A stretch of DNA of 64,000 bases from Pseudoclavibacter sp. AY1F1 (GTDB lineage: Bacteria > Actinomycetota > Actinomycetes > Actinomycetales > Microbacteriaceae). The position numbers were made by a program, and so were the translations under genes. The DNA is taken from the NCBI RefSeq assembly GCF_002931075.1, contig NZ_PSTQ01000001.1, positions 744,001-808,000 of the forward strand. The letters run 5' to 3'. The notes beneath the pieces are model-generated. The model saw nothing but the letters and a program-made list of their open reading frames with translations, had not been told where the DNA came from and made no database searches. This document shows, one piece after another, positions 26,848-38,395 of this stretch. Within the stretch, counting starts at the first letter, position 1, and each line of letters begins with the position of its first letter.

Positions 26848-27705
26848 TCAGCAGCAGCTGACTCGCTCCGGTGCTTCCAGGTAGCGGAACGCCCCGAGCT
26901 GACGGAAGCCAGCCCGCTCGAAGAGACGAAGAGAGACTGCGTTGCTGTCGACGACCATCGCAAGGCAGGACGCAGCTCCCCGCGCGGCCGCCTCACCCGC
27001 CGCACGTTCGAGCAGCAGACGACCGTAGCCGCGCCCTTGGCTGCTGCTCTCGGTCGCCAGGCAGTCGATGACACCCGTGCCATCGGTCACCGCCACGCGA
27101 GCAAGCGCCACCAGCCTGCCCTCGACCCGCACCTCGAGGAAAACCGCCTCGTTCGCCGCCAGGATGCGCGGGGCCACGCGCCGATCACGTGCCAGGCGCC
27201 GGCCGTTCCACTCCAGCCACGCGTCGAGCCACTCGGACGGGACATCCCGGGCCGTCGTCGAGAGCACTGCTACGCCTGGGGCGACGACGTCGTCCGGCAC
27301 GCTCGCGCCCGCAGCCTCGGCTCCAGGAGCAGCAGCAGGAGGAGCGTCGAGCGCCCGCATCAGGATCCGACCGGACAGCGACGATAGGTACCCGAAGGCC
27401 TTCAACGCGGCGACCTCGCTCGGGTCGCTCGAATCCGTCGTGAGGAAGCGGCTCGGCAGCCCACGCACGCGGTAGGCCTCCTCGACGGTGCCGATGGCCG
27501 CCCTGACATCGCTTTCGTCACCCACCTCACCGAGCATCCACACGCTGTTCGCCCGCCTCGTGAACCCCTCGGAGAAGCCAAGGCTCCATCCGCGCAGGCG
27601 CCGCTCGTCGAGCGCGGGCCAGCTCGCCCTGAGCGCCGACACAGCCCAGCCATGGGCGGGGTCCCGCTCACCCGCGTCGGCGAGGGTCTTGTGGTCTGCA
27701 GCCAT
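26848..27705 (-). CDS. GNAT family N-acetyltransferase
   Basis: A 285-residue protein. The C-terminal half is a GNAT domain: LVALARVAVTDGTGVIDCLAT (core), the acetyl-CoA loop SSQGRGYGRLLLERA near residue 218, and the closing MVVDSNAVSLRLFERAGF motif near residue 248. The N-terminal half (residues 1-115) looks like a degenerate second GNAT fold, a layout seen in tandem-GNAT proteins. The substrate is unknown. The two halves are joined by an Ala/Pro-rich linker. A TAGCCT motif sits exactly six bases before the ATG, so the mRNA is probably leaderless. Confidence 0.85.
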   Translation of the reverse strand: MAADHKTLADAGERDPAHGWAVSALRASWPALDERRLRGWSLGFSEGFTRRANSVWMLGEVGDESDVRAAIGTVEEAYRVRGLPSRFLTTDSSDPSEVAALKAFGYLSSLSGRILMRALDAPPAAAPGAEAAGASVPDDVVAPGVAVLSTTARDVPSEWLDAWLEWNGRRLARDRRVAPRILAANEAVFLEVRVEGRLVALARVAVTDGTGVIDCLATESSSQGRGYGRLLLERAAGEAAARGAASCLAMVVDSNAVSLRLFERAGFRQLGAFRYLEAPERVSCC

Positions 27706-27711
27706 GCTGCG

Positions 27712-27717
27712 AGGCTA
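27712..27717 (-). promoter_or_regulatory. -10 element of a probable leaderless GNAT promoter
   Basis: On the minus strand, TAGCCT, six bases (CGCAGC) and ATG 27705. No ribosome-binding site is visible. Confidence 0.45.
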
Positions 27718-27755
27718 AGCGCACTCCGCCCACAGCGCCAGCGAGCTCGCGGCCG

Positions 27756-27789
27756 CAGTCACAGTCACAGTCACAGTCACAGTCACAGT
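27756..27789 (+). repeat. Hexanucleotide tandem repeat (CAGTCA)n
   Basis: Five full copies and a partial sixth of CAGTCA in the gap between the divergent GNAT and HAD genes. It runs directly into TTGACG (27789-27794), and a TAGCCT -10-like motif follows at 27802. The rest of the 183-base gap shows nothing else I can support. Confidence 0.9.
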
Positions 27790-27888
27790 TGACGCATCGT
27801 CTAGCCTGGACGGCGGGCCGGCGGAAGCTCAGCGTTCGCACCTCGGCGCTGCCGGGCCACGCGCATCCACTCAGCAGAAAGACCCAAG

Positions 27889-28758
27889 TTGACCAGACGC
27901 ATCGTCTTCCTCGACATCGACGGAACCCTCATCGACGATCAGGAGCACATCCAGGCATCGACCGTCGAAGCGGTCGTGCGGGCCAGGGCCGCCGGGCACC
28001 TGCTCTTCATCTGCACCGGACGCTCCCGCGCGGAGATCTACCCGCAGATCCTCGACATCGGCTTCGACGGCATCGTGAGCGCCGGAGGCAGCTTCGTCTG
28101 GCTCGACGGTGAGACTCGCGTCTCGCGCACGATGCCGGTCGCGGACGCCGAGTTCGCCATCAACTACTTCACGCGCTCCGGTATCGACTTCTACGTGCAG
28201 AGCGACGCGGCCGTCGTCGCGAGCGACGGTTTCCGGGCGCACCTGCGCCGACTGCTCTCGGCCGAGCTCGCGGAGTCCAACCGGGTCGAGGCAGACGGGG
28301 AGCTGCAGTTCGAGAAGTTCTTCGAGCAGGGAGGCGACGTGCTGCGCGACGACATCGGCAAGATGTGCTTCCTGAGCGCCGAGACTCCAATCGACGACAT
28401 CAGGGCCGCGTTCTCCGGTCGTTTTGACGTCATCAATGCCACCGTCCCCGTGCTCGGGCCGCACAGCGGAGAGCTCCTGCAGCGCGGCGTCAACAAGGGG
28501 AGCGCCATCCTCGAGGTCTGCCGGCTCAAGGGCCTCGACCAGGCGGCCACGATCGGAATCGGCGACAGCATCAACGACGTCGAGATGCTGCAGGTCACGG
28601 GCGTCGGCGTCGCGATGGGCAACGCGCCGGACGCCATCAAAGCGCACGCGGACCAAGTGACGACCGGCGTGGACGACAACGGGGTCTGGAACGCGTTTGT
28701 GCGCAACGGGCTCGTCGCGGCCGATGCGTCGGTCGTTGGCTCCGCCGCCTTCGCCTGA
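27889..28758 (+). CDS. HAD superfamily hydrolase, Cof/IIB type
   Basis: A 289-residue phosphatase of the HAD-IIB (Cof-like) group. The four HAD motifs are visible: FLDIDGTL near residue 6 (nucleophile and acid/base Asp), ICTGRSR near residue 43, the conserved Lys in GVNKGSAI near residue 203, and IGDSINDVEML near residue 225. The cap domain lies between motifs II and III. Members dephosphorylate small metabolites such as sugar phosphates or flavin and vitamin B6 phosphates; the substrate here is unknown. The start is TTG 27889 with AGAAAGA upstream. It precedes aroQ by 21 bases, but aroQ appears to have its own promoter. Confidence 0.9.
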   Translation: MTRRIVFLDIDGTLIDDQEHIQASTVEAVVRARAAGHLLFICTGRSRAEIYPQILDIGFDGIVSAGGSFVWLDGETRVSRTMPVADAEFAINYFTRSGIDFYVQSDAAVVASDGFRAHLRRLLSAELAESNRVEADGELQFEKFFEQGGDVLRDDIGKMCFLSAETPIDDIRAAFSGRFDVINATVPVLGPHSGELLQRGVNKGSAILEVCRLKGLDQAATIGIGDSINDVEMLQVTGVGVAMGNAPDAIKAHADQVTTGVDDNGVWNAFVRNGLVAADASVVGSAAFA

Positions 28759-28767
28759 CCGCCTCGA

Positions 28768-28773
28768 TAGACT
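28768..28773 (+). promoter_or_regulatory. -10 element of a probable leaderless aroQ promoter
   Basis: TAGACT, six bases (GCGGGC) and ATG 28780. No ribosome-binding site is present between them. Confidence 0.55.
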
Positions 28774-28779
28774 GCGGGC

Positions 28780-29247
28780 ATGCGCATCCTCGTTCTCGGT
28801 GGCCCGAACCTCAACCGACTCGGCACTCGTGAGCCCGAGACGTACGGCACGCAGACGCTCAACGACATCGTCGAACTGCTGCGCAGCAGGGCAGGCGAGG
28901 GCATCGAGATCGACGCTCGCCAGTCCAACTACGAGGGACAGCTTGTCGAGTGGCTGCACGAGGCCGCGGATGCAGGAACGCCGGTCATCCTGAACCCTGC
29001 AGCGCTCACGCACTACTCGATTGCACTGCGCGACGCGGTCTCCATCGTCACCGAGACGGGAACTCCGGTCATCGAGGTGCACCTTTCGAACCCGCACGCC
29101 CGCGAGACGTTCCGACACACGAGCGTCATCACCGCCGTCGCAACGGGCGTCGTCGCCGGACTCGGCGCAGGCTCGTATCTTGCCGCGCTCGAGGGCATCC
29201 GCACCCTGAGCGAGGCGAATCGGCGCTCGCGCGACACCCTGCACTAG
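28780..29247 (+). CDS. aroQ: 3-dehydroquinate dehydratase, type II
   Basis: Dehydrates 3-dehydroquinate to 3-dehydroshikimate, step three of the shikimate pathway. It has 155 residues from ATG 28780, the normal type II length (dodecameric enzyme). Signatures are GPNLNRLGTREPETYG with the catalytic Tyr near residue 23, RQSNYEGQLVEWLHEA near residue 47, NPAALTHYSIALRDA near residue 72, and EVHLSNPHARETFRHTS with the catalytic His near residue 105. It is split from aroB by three accessory genes but completes the pathway steps encoded in this window. Confidence 0.97.
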   Translation: MRILVLGGPNLNRLGTREPETYGTQTLNDIVELLRSRAGEGIEIDARQSNYEGQLVEWLHEAADAGTPVILNPAALTHYSIALRDAVSIVTETGTPVIEVHLSNPHARETFRHTSVITAVATGVVAGLGAGSYLAALEGIRTLSEANRRSRDTLH

Positions 29248-29250
29248 ACT
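29245..29250 (+). promoter_or_regulatory. -10-like element of efp overlapping the aroQ stop codon
   Basis: TAGACT, whose first three bases are the aroQ stop. It would start an efp transcript near 29257 with a leader of about 105 bases. No clear -35. Confidence 0.3.
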
Positions 29251-29325
29251 TCTCCGGGGCCGCTGGGGCGAAAGCCTCGCGCCGACAGCTCGCGCGTACC
29301 TCAACCAGGTGCCGATAACTGAAGA

Positions 29326-29345
29326 ATCCCGCAACACCGCGGGAT
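29326..29345 (+). other. Small hairpin in the efp leader
   Basis: A perfect 7-bp stem, ATCCCGC and GCGGGAT, with a 6-base loop, ending six bases before the efp ribosome-binding region (GGAGAAA). It may only space or stabilise the leader. Confidence 0.35.
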
Positions 29346-29363
29346 GGACACGGAGAAACTTCC

Positions 29364-29927
29364 ATGGCAACTACGGCAGACATCAAGAACGGCGTTGTGC
29401 TTCTCATCGAGAAGCAACTCTGGCAGGTCATCGACTTCCAGCACGTGAAGCCTGGTAAGGGCGGTGCGTTTGTGCGCACCAAGCTCAAGCAGGTCGTCAG
29501 CGGCAAGACCGTCGACCGCACGTTCAACGCCGGAGCCAAGATCGAGACGGCCACAGTCGACCGCCGCGACTTCCAGTACCTCTACCGTGACGGCGACGGC
29601 TACGTCTTCATGGACCAGACCGACTACGACCAGATCACGCTCGACGAGCGGATCGTGGGCGACGCGGCCAAGTACATGCTTGAGCAGCAGAGCGTGCAGA
29701 TCGCCCTGAACGAGGGCGAGCCGCTCTACATCGAGCTCCCGCCGTCAGTTGTGCTGGAGATCACGTACACGGAGCCGGGCCTGCAGGGTGACCGCTCGAA
29801 CGCGGGCACCAAGCCGGCAACCGTCGAAACCGGCGCCGAGATCCAGGTGCCGCTGTTCGTCGACGCTGGCACGAAGGTCAAGATCGACACTCGCACGGGC
29901 GACTACCTGGGCCGCGTCAACGACTAG
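29364..29927 (+). CDS. efp: Elongation factor P
   Basis: Relieves ribosome stalling at polyproline stretches. It has 187 residues from ATG 29364, with GGAGAAA upstream. The KOW-like N-terminal domain contains [18 protein letters not shown], whose loop lysine is the residue that contacts the peptidyl-transferase centre. The two OB-like domains follow, with [21 protein letters not shown] (core) near residue 118 and the C-terminal [23 protein letters not shown] (core [15 protein letters not shown]). Length and motifs are normal. It shares its last base with the nusB start and is followed by pyrR, the usual actinobacterial order. Confidence 0.97.
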   Translation: MATTADIKNGVVLLIEKQLWQVIDFQHVKPGKGGAFVRTKLKQVVSGKTVDRTFNAGAKIETATVDRRDFQYLYRDGDGYVFMDQTDYDQITLDERIVGDAAKYMLEQQSVQIALNEGEPLYIELPPSVVLEITYTEPGLQGDRSNAGTKPATVETGAEIQVPLFVDAGTKVKIDTRTGDYLGRVND

Positions 29928-30334
29928 TGAGCGCACGCACGAAGGCGCGCAAGCGCGCCATGGACATCCTCTTCGCCTCTGACGTTCGCGGGACCCCGAT
30001 CCCCGAACTCCTCGGGCAGGAGGCGGAGCGCGCAGCCGACGAGCCCGACCGCGCAGCGAGCTGGCGGTACGCCAGGGAGATCGTCCTGGGCGTCATCGAG
30101 CACGCCGACGAGATCGACGGCTACATCGTCGAGACGGCGCGAGACTGGACGCTCGAGCGCATGCCGGCGCTCGACCGCTCGATCCTCCGAGTGGCGATCT
30201 GGGAACTCAAGTACAACGATGAGATTCCGGCCGCTGTGGCGATCACCGAGGCCGTCAGCGCCGCTGGCGAGTACTCGACGGACGCGTCGGGGAAGTTCAT
30301 CCACGGAGTGCTCGGCCGCATCAGCGAGCAGTAG
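29927..30334 (+). CDS. nusB: Transcription antitermination factor NusB
   Basis: All-helical RNA-binding protein that, with NusE, binds boxA in rRNA leader regions. It has 135 residues from GTG 29927, which starts on the last base of the efp stop. Signatures are the N-terminal ARTKARKRAMDILFASDV segment, the DWTLERMPALDRSILRVAIWEL core near residue 74 (quoted in part: LERMPALDRSILR), and the C-terminal FIHGVLGRI. Length is normal. It is probably co-translated with efp. Confidence 0.95.
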   Translation: MSARTKARKRAMDILFASDVRGTPIPELLGQEAERAADEPDRAASWRYAREIVLGVIEHADEIDGYIVETARDWTLERMPALDRSILRVAIWELKYNDEIPAAVAITEAVSAAGEYSTDASGKFIHGVLGRISEQ

Positions 30335-30342
30335 CCCGATGC

Positions 30343-30348
30343 TAGGCT
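30343..30348 (+). promoter_or_regulatory. -10 element of the pyrimidine operon
   Basis: TAGGCT just after the nusB stop. Transcription would begin near 30355, at the base of a long hairpin in the leader, about 135 bases before pyrR. Confidence 0.45.
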
Positions 30349-30353
30349 GGGTG

Positions 30354-30489
30354 CCTGGGTCGAACCCGCTTCGGCGAGACGACCCGGGCCCCAGTCGGGC
30401 TCTGGCCGCAGCGTCAACTTCGGTTGAGACGCGGTCTCCATCCCAGACATCCTTTAACACCGTCCAGTGAGGCGGGGAAGGAGGTCGAC
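30354..30489 (+). promoter_or_regulatory. Structured 5' leader of pyrR with PyrR-binding element
   Basis: The first part can fold into a 9-bp stem (CCTGGGTCG with CGACCCGGG, one G-T pair) enclosing a CGC-TTCG-GCG hairpin. The second part, 30451-30481, forms CCTT...AAGG with a loop containing TCCAGTGAGG at 30463-30472. This matches the known PyrR-binding consensus UCCNGNGAGG. Its 3' arm is the Shine-Dalgarno sequence AAGGAGG (30478-30484), so PyrR bound with UMP should block ribosome access. I therefore infer translational repression rather than the Bacillus-type attenuation. Confidence 0.8.
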
Positions 30490-31053
30490 GTGTCACAGCG
30501 AACCGTGCTGAATCACGACGACGTTCAACGAGCCCTCGTGCGCATCGCGCACCAGATCCTCGAGCAGAACCGAGGGTCGCAAGACTTGCTGCTGCTTGGC
30601 ATCCCGAGCCGTGGGGTACCCCTCGCGAAGCGCCTCGCCGGCCTCATCGCTGGCTTCGAGGCCTCGCACGGAACCCACGTCGAAGCCGCGGACATCGCCG
30701 GCGCACTCGACGTGACGATGTACCGCGACGATCTCCGCCGCGGCCCGGCTCGCGTATCGCAGCCGACGCACATCCCCGTGGGCGGCATCGACGGGAAGAC
30801 AGTTGTCCTCGTCGACGACGTGCTGTTCTCCGGTCGCACCGTCCGTGCGGCCCTCGACGCGCTCAGCGACACGGGCCGTCCTCGGGCCGTCCAGCTCGCG
30901 GTCCTCGTGGACCGCGGACACCGGGAGCTCCCGATCCGAGCCGACTACGTCGGCAAGAACCTCCCGTCGGCCCGCAGCGAGCGCATCGGCGTCGAGCTCA
31001 CGGAGCTCGACGGCGGCGACCGAGTTGTCATCACCGATGGGGGACGAGCGTGA
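30490..31053 (+). CDS. pyrR: Bifunctional pyr operon regulator / uracil phosphoribosyltransferase PyrR
   Basis: Binds pyr mRNA in response to uridine nucleotides and has some uracil phosphoribosyltransferase activity. It has 187 residues from GTG 30490, with AAGGAGG six bases upstream inside the RNA element. Visible motifs are [15 protein letters not shown] near residue 37, TMYRDDL near residue 79, the PRPP-binding loop [20 protein letters not shown] near residue 100 (core [12 protein letters not shown]), and [20 protein letters not shown] (core [17 protein letters not shown]) near residue 141. It overlaps pyrB by four bases (GTGA). Confidence 0.96.
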   Translation: MSQRTVLNHDDVQRALVRIAHQILEQNRGSQDLLLLGIPSRGVPLAKRLAGLIAGFEASHGTHVEAADIAGALDVTMYRDDLRRGPARVSQPTHIPVGGIDGKTVVLVDDVLFSGRTVRAALDALSDTGRPRAVQLAVLVDRGHRELPIRADYVGKNLPSARSERIGVELTELDGGDRVVITDGGRA

Positions 31054-32009
31054 AGCACCTGCTCTCAACGAAGGGCATGACCCGCGACGACGCGATCATG
31101 CTGCTCGACATCGCCGAGGACATGTCCGACGTCGGCGACCGCGAGGTCAAGAAGCTCCCGGCCCTGCGCGGCATCACCGTCGTGAACCTCTTCTACGAGG
31201 ATTCGACGCGCACGCGCATCTCCTTCGAGGCTGCGGAGAAGCGGCTCTCTGCCGACGTCATCAACTTCGGCGCGAAGGGGTCGAGCGTCTCGAAGGGCGA
31301 GTCGCTCAAGGACACGGCGCAGACTCTCAAGGCCATCGGCGCGGATGCCGTAGTCATCAGGCACCCCTCGAGCGGCGCGCCCCAGCTGCTCGCCGAGCGA
31401 GACTGGATCGACGCTCCCATCCTGAACGCGGGCGACGGCATGCACGAGCACCCCACGCAGGCGCTCCTCGACGCCTTCACGCTTCGGCGTCGCGTCCACG
31501 GGCGTAGCGCTGCTCGCGGCAAGGGCCTCGACGGCTGCCACATCGTCATCGTCGGCGACATCCTGCACTCCAGGGTCGCGCGTTCGAACGTCTGGCTGCT
31601 GACGACGCTGGGCGCTGAGGTCACGCTCGTCGGCCCGCCGACGCTTGTCCCCGTCCGCACGGAGGCCTGGCCAGCGACCATCACAAGCGACCTCGACACG
31701 GCCCTCGCCACTGACCCGACTGCGGTCATGCTCCTGCGGATCCAGGCTGAGCGGATGCACGACGCGTTCTTCCCCAACACCCGCGAGTACGCGAAGAACT
31801 GGGGACTTGGCGAGGCCCGCTTCCGGGGCCTGCCCGACGCTACGATGGTCATGCATCCCGGCCCCATGAATCGAGGGCTGGAGATCTCCTCCATCGCAGC
31901 CGACTCCCCGCAGTCGACTGTGCTCGAGCAGGTGGCGAACGGCGTCGCAGTCCGCATGGCGGCGCTCTACGTGCTGTGCTCGGGAGAACGCTCAGGGAGC
32001 GCATCGTGA
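31050..32009 (+). CDS. pyrB: Aspartate carbamoyltransferase catalytic subunit
   Basis: Condenses aspartate with carbamoyl phosphate, the committed step of pyrimidine synthesis. It has 319 residues from GTG 31050. The carbamoyl-phosphate site [12 protein letters not shown] is near residue 48, RHPSSGAP near residue 108, and [20 protein letters not shown] (core [13 protein letters not shown]) near residue 130. The aspartate-domain LRIQAERM motif is near residue 230 and [11 protein letters not shown] near residue 268. No pyrI is present, as expected in actinobacteria, so control is probably through PyrR. Confidence 0.97.
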   Translation: MKHLLSTKGMTRDDAIMLLDIAEDMSDVGDREVKKLPALRGITVVNLFYEDSTRTRISFEAAEKRLSADVINFGAKGSSVSKGESLKDTAQTLKAIGADAVVIRHPSSGAPQLLAERDWIDAPILNAGDGMHEHPTQALLDAFTLRRRVHGRSAARGKGLDGCHIVIVGDILHSRVARSNVWLLTTLGAEVTLVGPPTLVPVRTEAWPATITSDLDTALATDPTAVMLLRIQAERMHDAFFPNTREYAKNWGLGEARFRGLPDATMVMHPGPMNRGLEISSIAADSPQSTVLEQVANGVAVRMAALYVLCSGERSGSAS

Positions 32010-32038
32010 ACGAGGGCCAAGGAAACGAGAAAGGCACC

Positions 32039-33382
32039 ATGACCACGCTGTACCGAGGCGCCAAGCTGCTCGGCGTCGACCCCGTCGACGTGCTTGTCAC
32101 TGGAACCACGATCGCTGAGGTCGCTCCGGCCGGAACCAGTTCACTCGACGGTGTGGAAAGCGTCATCGATGCCGAGGGCCTCGTACTGCTGCCCGGCCTC
32201 GTCGACCTCCACACCCACCTCCGCGAACCCGGCTTCGAGTCGAGCGAGACCGTGTTGACCGGCACGCGCGCGGCAGCCTTCGGCGGCTACACGACGGTCT
32301 TCGCCATGGCGAACACCTCCCCGGTCCAGGACACGGCCGGCGTCGTCGAGGCGGTTGCGGCCCTCGGGCGCGCTGCCGGCTACGCCGACGTTCGCCCGAT
32401 CGGCGCCGTGACGGTGGGACTCGAGGGCGAGCGTCTCTCGGAGATCGGCGCGATGGCGCAGTCGAACGCCGAGGTGCGCGTGTTCTCGGACGACGGCAAA
32501 TGCGTCTTTGACCCGCTCATCATGCGCCGCGCGCTCGAATACGTGAAGGCATTCGGCGGCGTAGTCGCGCAGCACGCCCAGGACCCACGCCTGACGGCCG
32601 GCGCTCAGATGAACGAGGGCGCGCTCTCAGCCGAGCTCGGCCTCGGCGGCTGGCCCGCGGTCGCCGAATCCTCGATCATCGCGAGGGACGCACTCCTTGC
32701 CGACCACGTGTCGTCACGTCTGCACGTGTGCCACGTCTCCACGCGAGAGGGCGTCGACGTCGTCCGCTGGGCGAAGTCGCGCGGCATCGACGTGACCGCT
32801 GAGGTCACGCCGCACCACCTCCTCCTCACTGAGGAGCTCGTGCGCGGCTACGACGCCAGGTTCAAGGTCAACCCGCCGCTTCGCACGCAGGACGATGTGC
32901 TCGCCGTCCGCGAAGCGCTTGCCGACGGCACGATCGACATCGTCGCGACGGACCACGCGCCGCATCCGGTCGACGCCAAGGAAACCGAGTGGGACCAGGC
33001 AGCGATGGGCATGGTGGGACTCGAGTCCGCGCTGCGCGTCGTGCAGCACACCATGGTCGACACTGGCGCTCTCACTTGGGCGGACGTCGCACGGATCATG
33101 TCAGAGACGCCCGCCCGCATCGGCGGCGATCCGATCTCAGGCCGCCCCGTCGCCGCCGGTGAACTCGCGAACCTCGTCTTCTACGACCCCGCCCCGACGG
33201 CCGCGTTCACGACGGACGCGCTCGGAGGCAAGAGCATCAACTCTCCGTTCCTCGGCATGCCTCTGCCGGGACGGGTCGTGCACACCGTCTACCGCGGAAC
33301 ACGCACGCTCGACGACGGGGCGCTGCTCTCCGCCGAGGGCGCAGCCGCCGCGGCTCGGGCACGAGAGAAGGAACTCGCCTGA
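32039..33382 (+). CDS. pyrC: Dihydroorotase
   Basis: Zinc amidohydrolase that cyclises carbamoyl aspartate. From ATG 32039 it has 447 residues, with GAGAAAGG upstream; GTG 32006, which overlaps the pyrB stop, would add 11 residues. Metal-binding motif DLHTHLREPGFE is near residue 57, ending the N-terminal beta-sandwich. FSDDGKCV is near residue 148, HAQDPRL near residue 179, HVCHVSTREGVD near residue 230, and ATDHAPHPVDAKE (catalytic Asp) near residue 302. This is the class I type that travels with pyrB and carAB. Confidence 0.96.
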   Translation: MTTLYRGAKLLGVDPVDVLVTGTTIAEVAPAGTSSLDGVESVIDAEGLVLLPGLVDLHTHLREPGFESSETVLTGTRAAAFGGYTTVFAMANTSPVQDTAGVVEAVAALGRAAGYADVRPIGAVTVGLEGERLSEIGAMAQSNAEVRVFSDDGKCVFDPLIMRRALEYVKAFGGVVAQHAQDPRLTAGAQMNEGALSAELGLGGWPAVAESSIIARDALLADHVSSRLHVCHVSTREGVDVVRWAKSRGIDVTAEVTPHHLLLTEELVRGYDARFKVNPPLRTQDDVLAVREALADGTIDIVATDHAPHPVDAKETEWDQAAMGMVGLESALRVVQHTMVDTGALTWADVARIMSETPARIGGDPISGRPVAAGELANLVFYDPAPTAAFTTDALGGKSINSPFLGMPLPGRVVHTVYRGTRTLDDGALLSAEGAAAAARAREKELA

Positions 33383-33924
33383 TGGACGACCGCGTATTCC
33401 CGGCAGCTCTCACGATCCTCGCCTTCCTCGTCATCGTCGCGCTCATGTGGCTCGGCTGGCGACGACGAACTCGAGCCCAGGCCGGAATCTCGAGCCCCCT
33501 CGAGGTCCCGCAGTCAACGTCACAGCCGATCGGCCAATGGCGCGACGTTCACTACGTGTCCACGAGCCGAACCGGCGACGCGCTCGACCGCATCGTCGTG
33601 CCCCCGCTCGGGTTCAGAGGCCGAGCCGAGGTCACGGTGCTCCGAGAGGGCCCCGTTGTCCAGATTGCCGGCGAGCGACCCTTCTTCATCCCGGCCGGAG
33701 ACATCGAAGCCACGATCGACGGCACCGTCACGATCGACCGGGTGGTCGAGAACGGCGGCCTGACGATCATCCGGTGGCTCCTGCCAGCCGACGAGGTCGC
33801 GACCGATCGCGTCTCCGTTGAAACCTCTCTCCGAGTTGTCGACGCCAACGCGCGCGAACAGCTCAAGACCGCGCTGCACTCGCTGCAGCTGACCCCAGCC
33901 CCCACGACCGAGGAGTCCTCATGA
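33382..33924 (+). CDS. PH-like domain membrane protein of the pyrC-carA interval
   Basis: A 180-residue protein from ATG 33382 that shares one base with the pyrC stop. It has one N-terminal transmembrane helix (residues ~7-27, [19 protein letters not shown]) and a cytoplasmic beta-rich domain (residues ~55-175, with [13 protein letters not shown] and [20 protein letters not shown]). Homologues sit between pyrC and carA across actinobacteria (the M. tuberculosis counterpart is Rv1382) and carry a PH-like fold by annotation. Function unknown; a membrane tether or stabiliser for the pyrimidine enzymes is only a guess from its position. It overlaps carA by four bases. Confidence 0.8.
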   Translation: MDDRVFPAALTILAFLVIVALMWLGWRRRTRAQAGISSPLEVPQSTSQPIGQWRDVHYVSTSRTGDALDRIVVPPLGFRGRAEVTVLREGPVVQIAGERPFFIPAGDIEATIDGTVTIDRVVENGGLTIIRWLLPADEVATDRVSVETSLRVVDANAREQLKTALHSLQLTPAPTTEESS

Positions 33925-35093
33925 CGCCACCAATTCCCGCCGTGCTCGTCCTGGAGGACGGGACGCGATACGAGGGCGACGCCTACGGCGCCGTCGGCGA
34001 GACGCTTGGCGAAGTCGTGTTCTCGACCGGCATGACCGGCTACCAGGAGACCCTGACCGACCCGAGCTACGCGGGTCAGATCGTCGTCCAGACGGCCCCG
34101 CACATCGGCAACACGGGTGTGAACGAGGAAGACATGGAGTCGCGCCAGATCTGGGTCGACGGCTACGTCGTCCGAGACCCCTCGCGAGTCGTCTCCAACT
34201 GGCGAGCTGAGGACACGCTCGAGAACGCTTTGACCTCGACGAGCATCGTCGGCATCTCAGGCGTCGACACCCGCGCACTCACGCGCCGCATCCGCAGCGA
34301 AGGGTCGATGCGGGGCGGCATCTTCTCCGGCGAGGCGGCCTCGGCCGCGGACGAGACCCTGCTCGAGAAGGTCCGCGCCCAGCCGAGCATGGCCGGCCGC
34401 AACCTGAGCGACCTCGTCTCCACGCCAGAGGCCGTCGTCCACCCCTCGACGGCCGAGGAGCGCATCGGCGCCGTCGCGATCATCGACCTCGGCATCAAGA
34501 CGGCCACGATCAAGGCGCTCGCCGAGCGCGGCTTCGATGTGCACGTGCTGCCGCACGCCACGACCATCGAGCAGCTGCGCGAGCTGGCCCCAACCGCCGT
34601 GTTCTATTCCAACGGCCCGGGCGACCCTGCCTCGAGCGAGACGCACGTCGAGCTGCTCCGCAACGTGCTCAGGGACGGCACGCCGTTCTTCGGGATCTGC
34701 TTCGGCAACCAGCTGCTTGGACGCGCTCTCGGCTTCGACACGTACAAGCTCCCCTTCGGACACCGCGGCATCAACCAGCCGGTTGTCGACACCTTCTCGG
34801 GGCGCATCGAGATCACGGCCCAGAACCACGGCTTCGCGGTCCAGGCGCCGCTCGACGGCCCCGTCGAGACGCCCGCTGGCTTCGGCCGGGCCCAGGTGAG
34901 CCACATCGGCCTCAACGACCAGGTCGTCGAGGGCCTCCGCTGCCTCGACATCCCGGCGTTCAGCGTGCAGTTCCACCCGGAGGCGGCGGCGGGCCCCCAC
35001 GACTCCGCCCCGCTCTTCGACCAGTTCAGGGACATGGTGCTCGCGCACCTCGCGTCCCCATCCACCCCCACCAACGGCCAGGAGAACGCGTAA
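33921..35093 (+). CDS. carA: Carbamoyl-phosphate synthase small subunit
   Basis: Glutaminase subunit that supplies ammonia to CarB. It has 390 residues from ATG 33921. The N-terminal CPSase_sm domain has [18 protein letters not shown] near residue 33 and [14 protein letters not shown] near residue 112. The class I amidotransferase domain begins near residue 185. The catalytic Cys is in [12 protein letters not shown] near residue 258, and the His/Glu pair is in [13 protein letters not shown] near residue 350. It is followed by carB after two bases. Confidence 0.97.
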   Translation: MTPPIPAVLVLEDGTRYEGDAYGAVGETLGEVVFSTGMTGYQETLTDPSYAGQIVVQTAPHIGNTGVNEEDMESRQIWVDGYVVRDPSRVVSNWRAEDTLENALTSTSIVGISGVDTRALTRRIRSEGSMRGGIFSGEAASAADETLLEKVRAQPSMAGRNLSDLVSTPEAVVHPSTAEERIGAVAIIDLGIKTATIKALAERGFDVHVLPHATTIEQLRELAPTAVFYSNGPGDPASSETHVELLRNVLRDGTPFFGICFGNQLLGRALGFDTYKLPFGHRGINQPVVDTFSGRIEITAQNHGFAVQAPLDGPVETPAGFGRAQVSHIGLNDQVVEGLRCLDIPAFSVQFHPEAAAGPHDSAPLFDQFRDMVLAHLASPSTPTNGQENA

Positions 35094-35095
35094 GC

Positions 35096-38395
<3,300 letters not shown>

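Noticed and set aside
27756-27789. CAGTCA repeat as a CRISPR array
   Set aside because: Units are six bases, contiguous, without spacers, and no cas genes are present.
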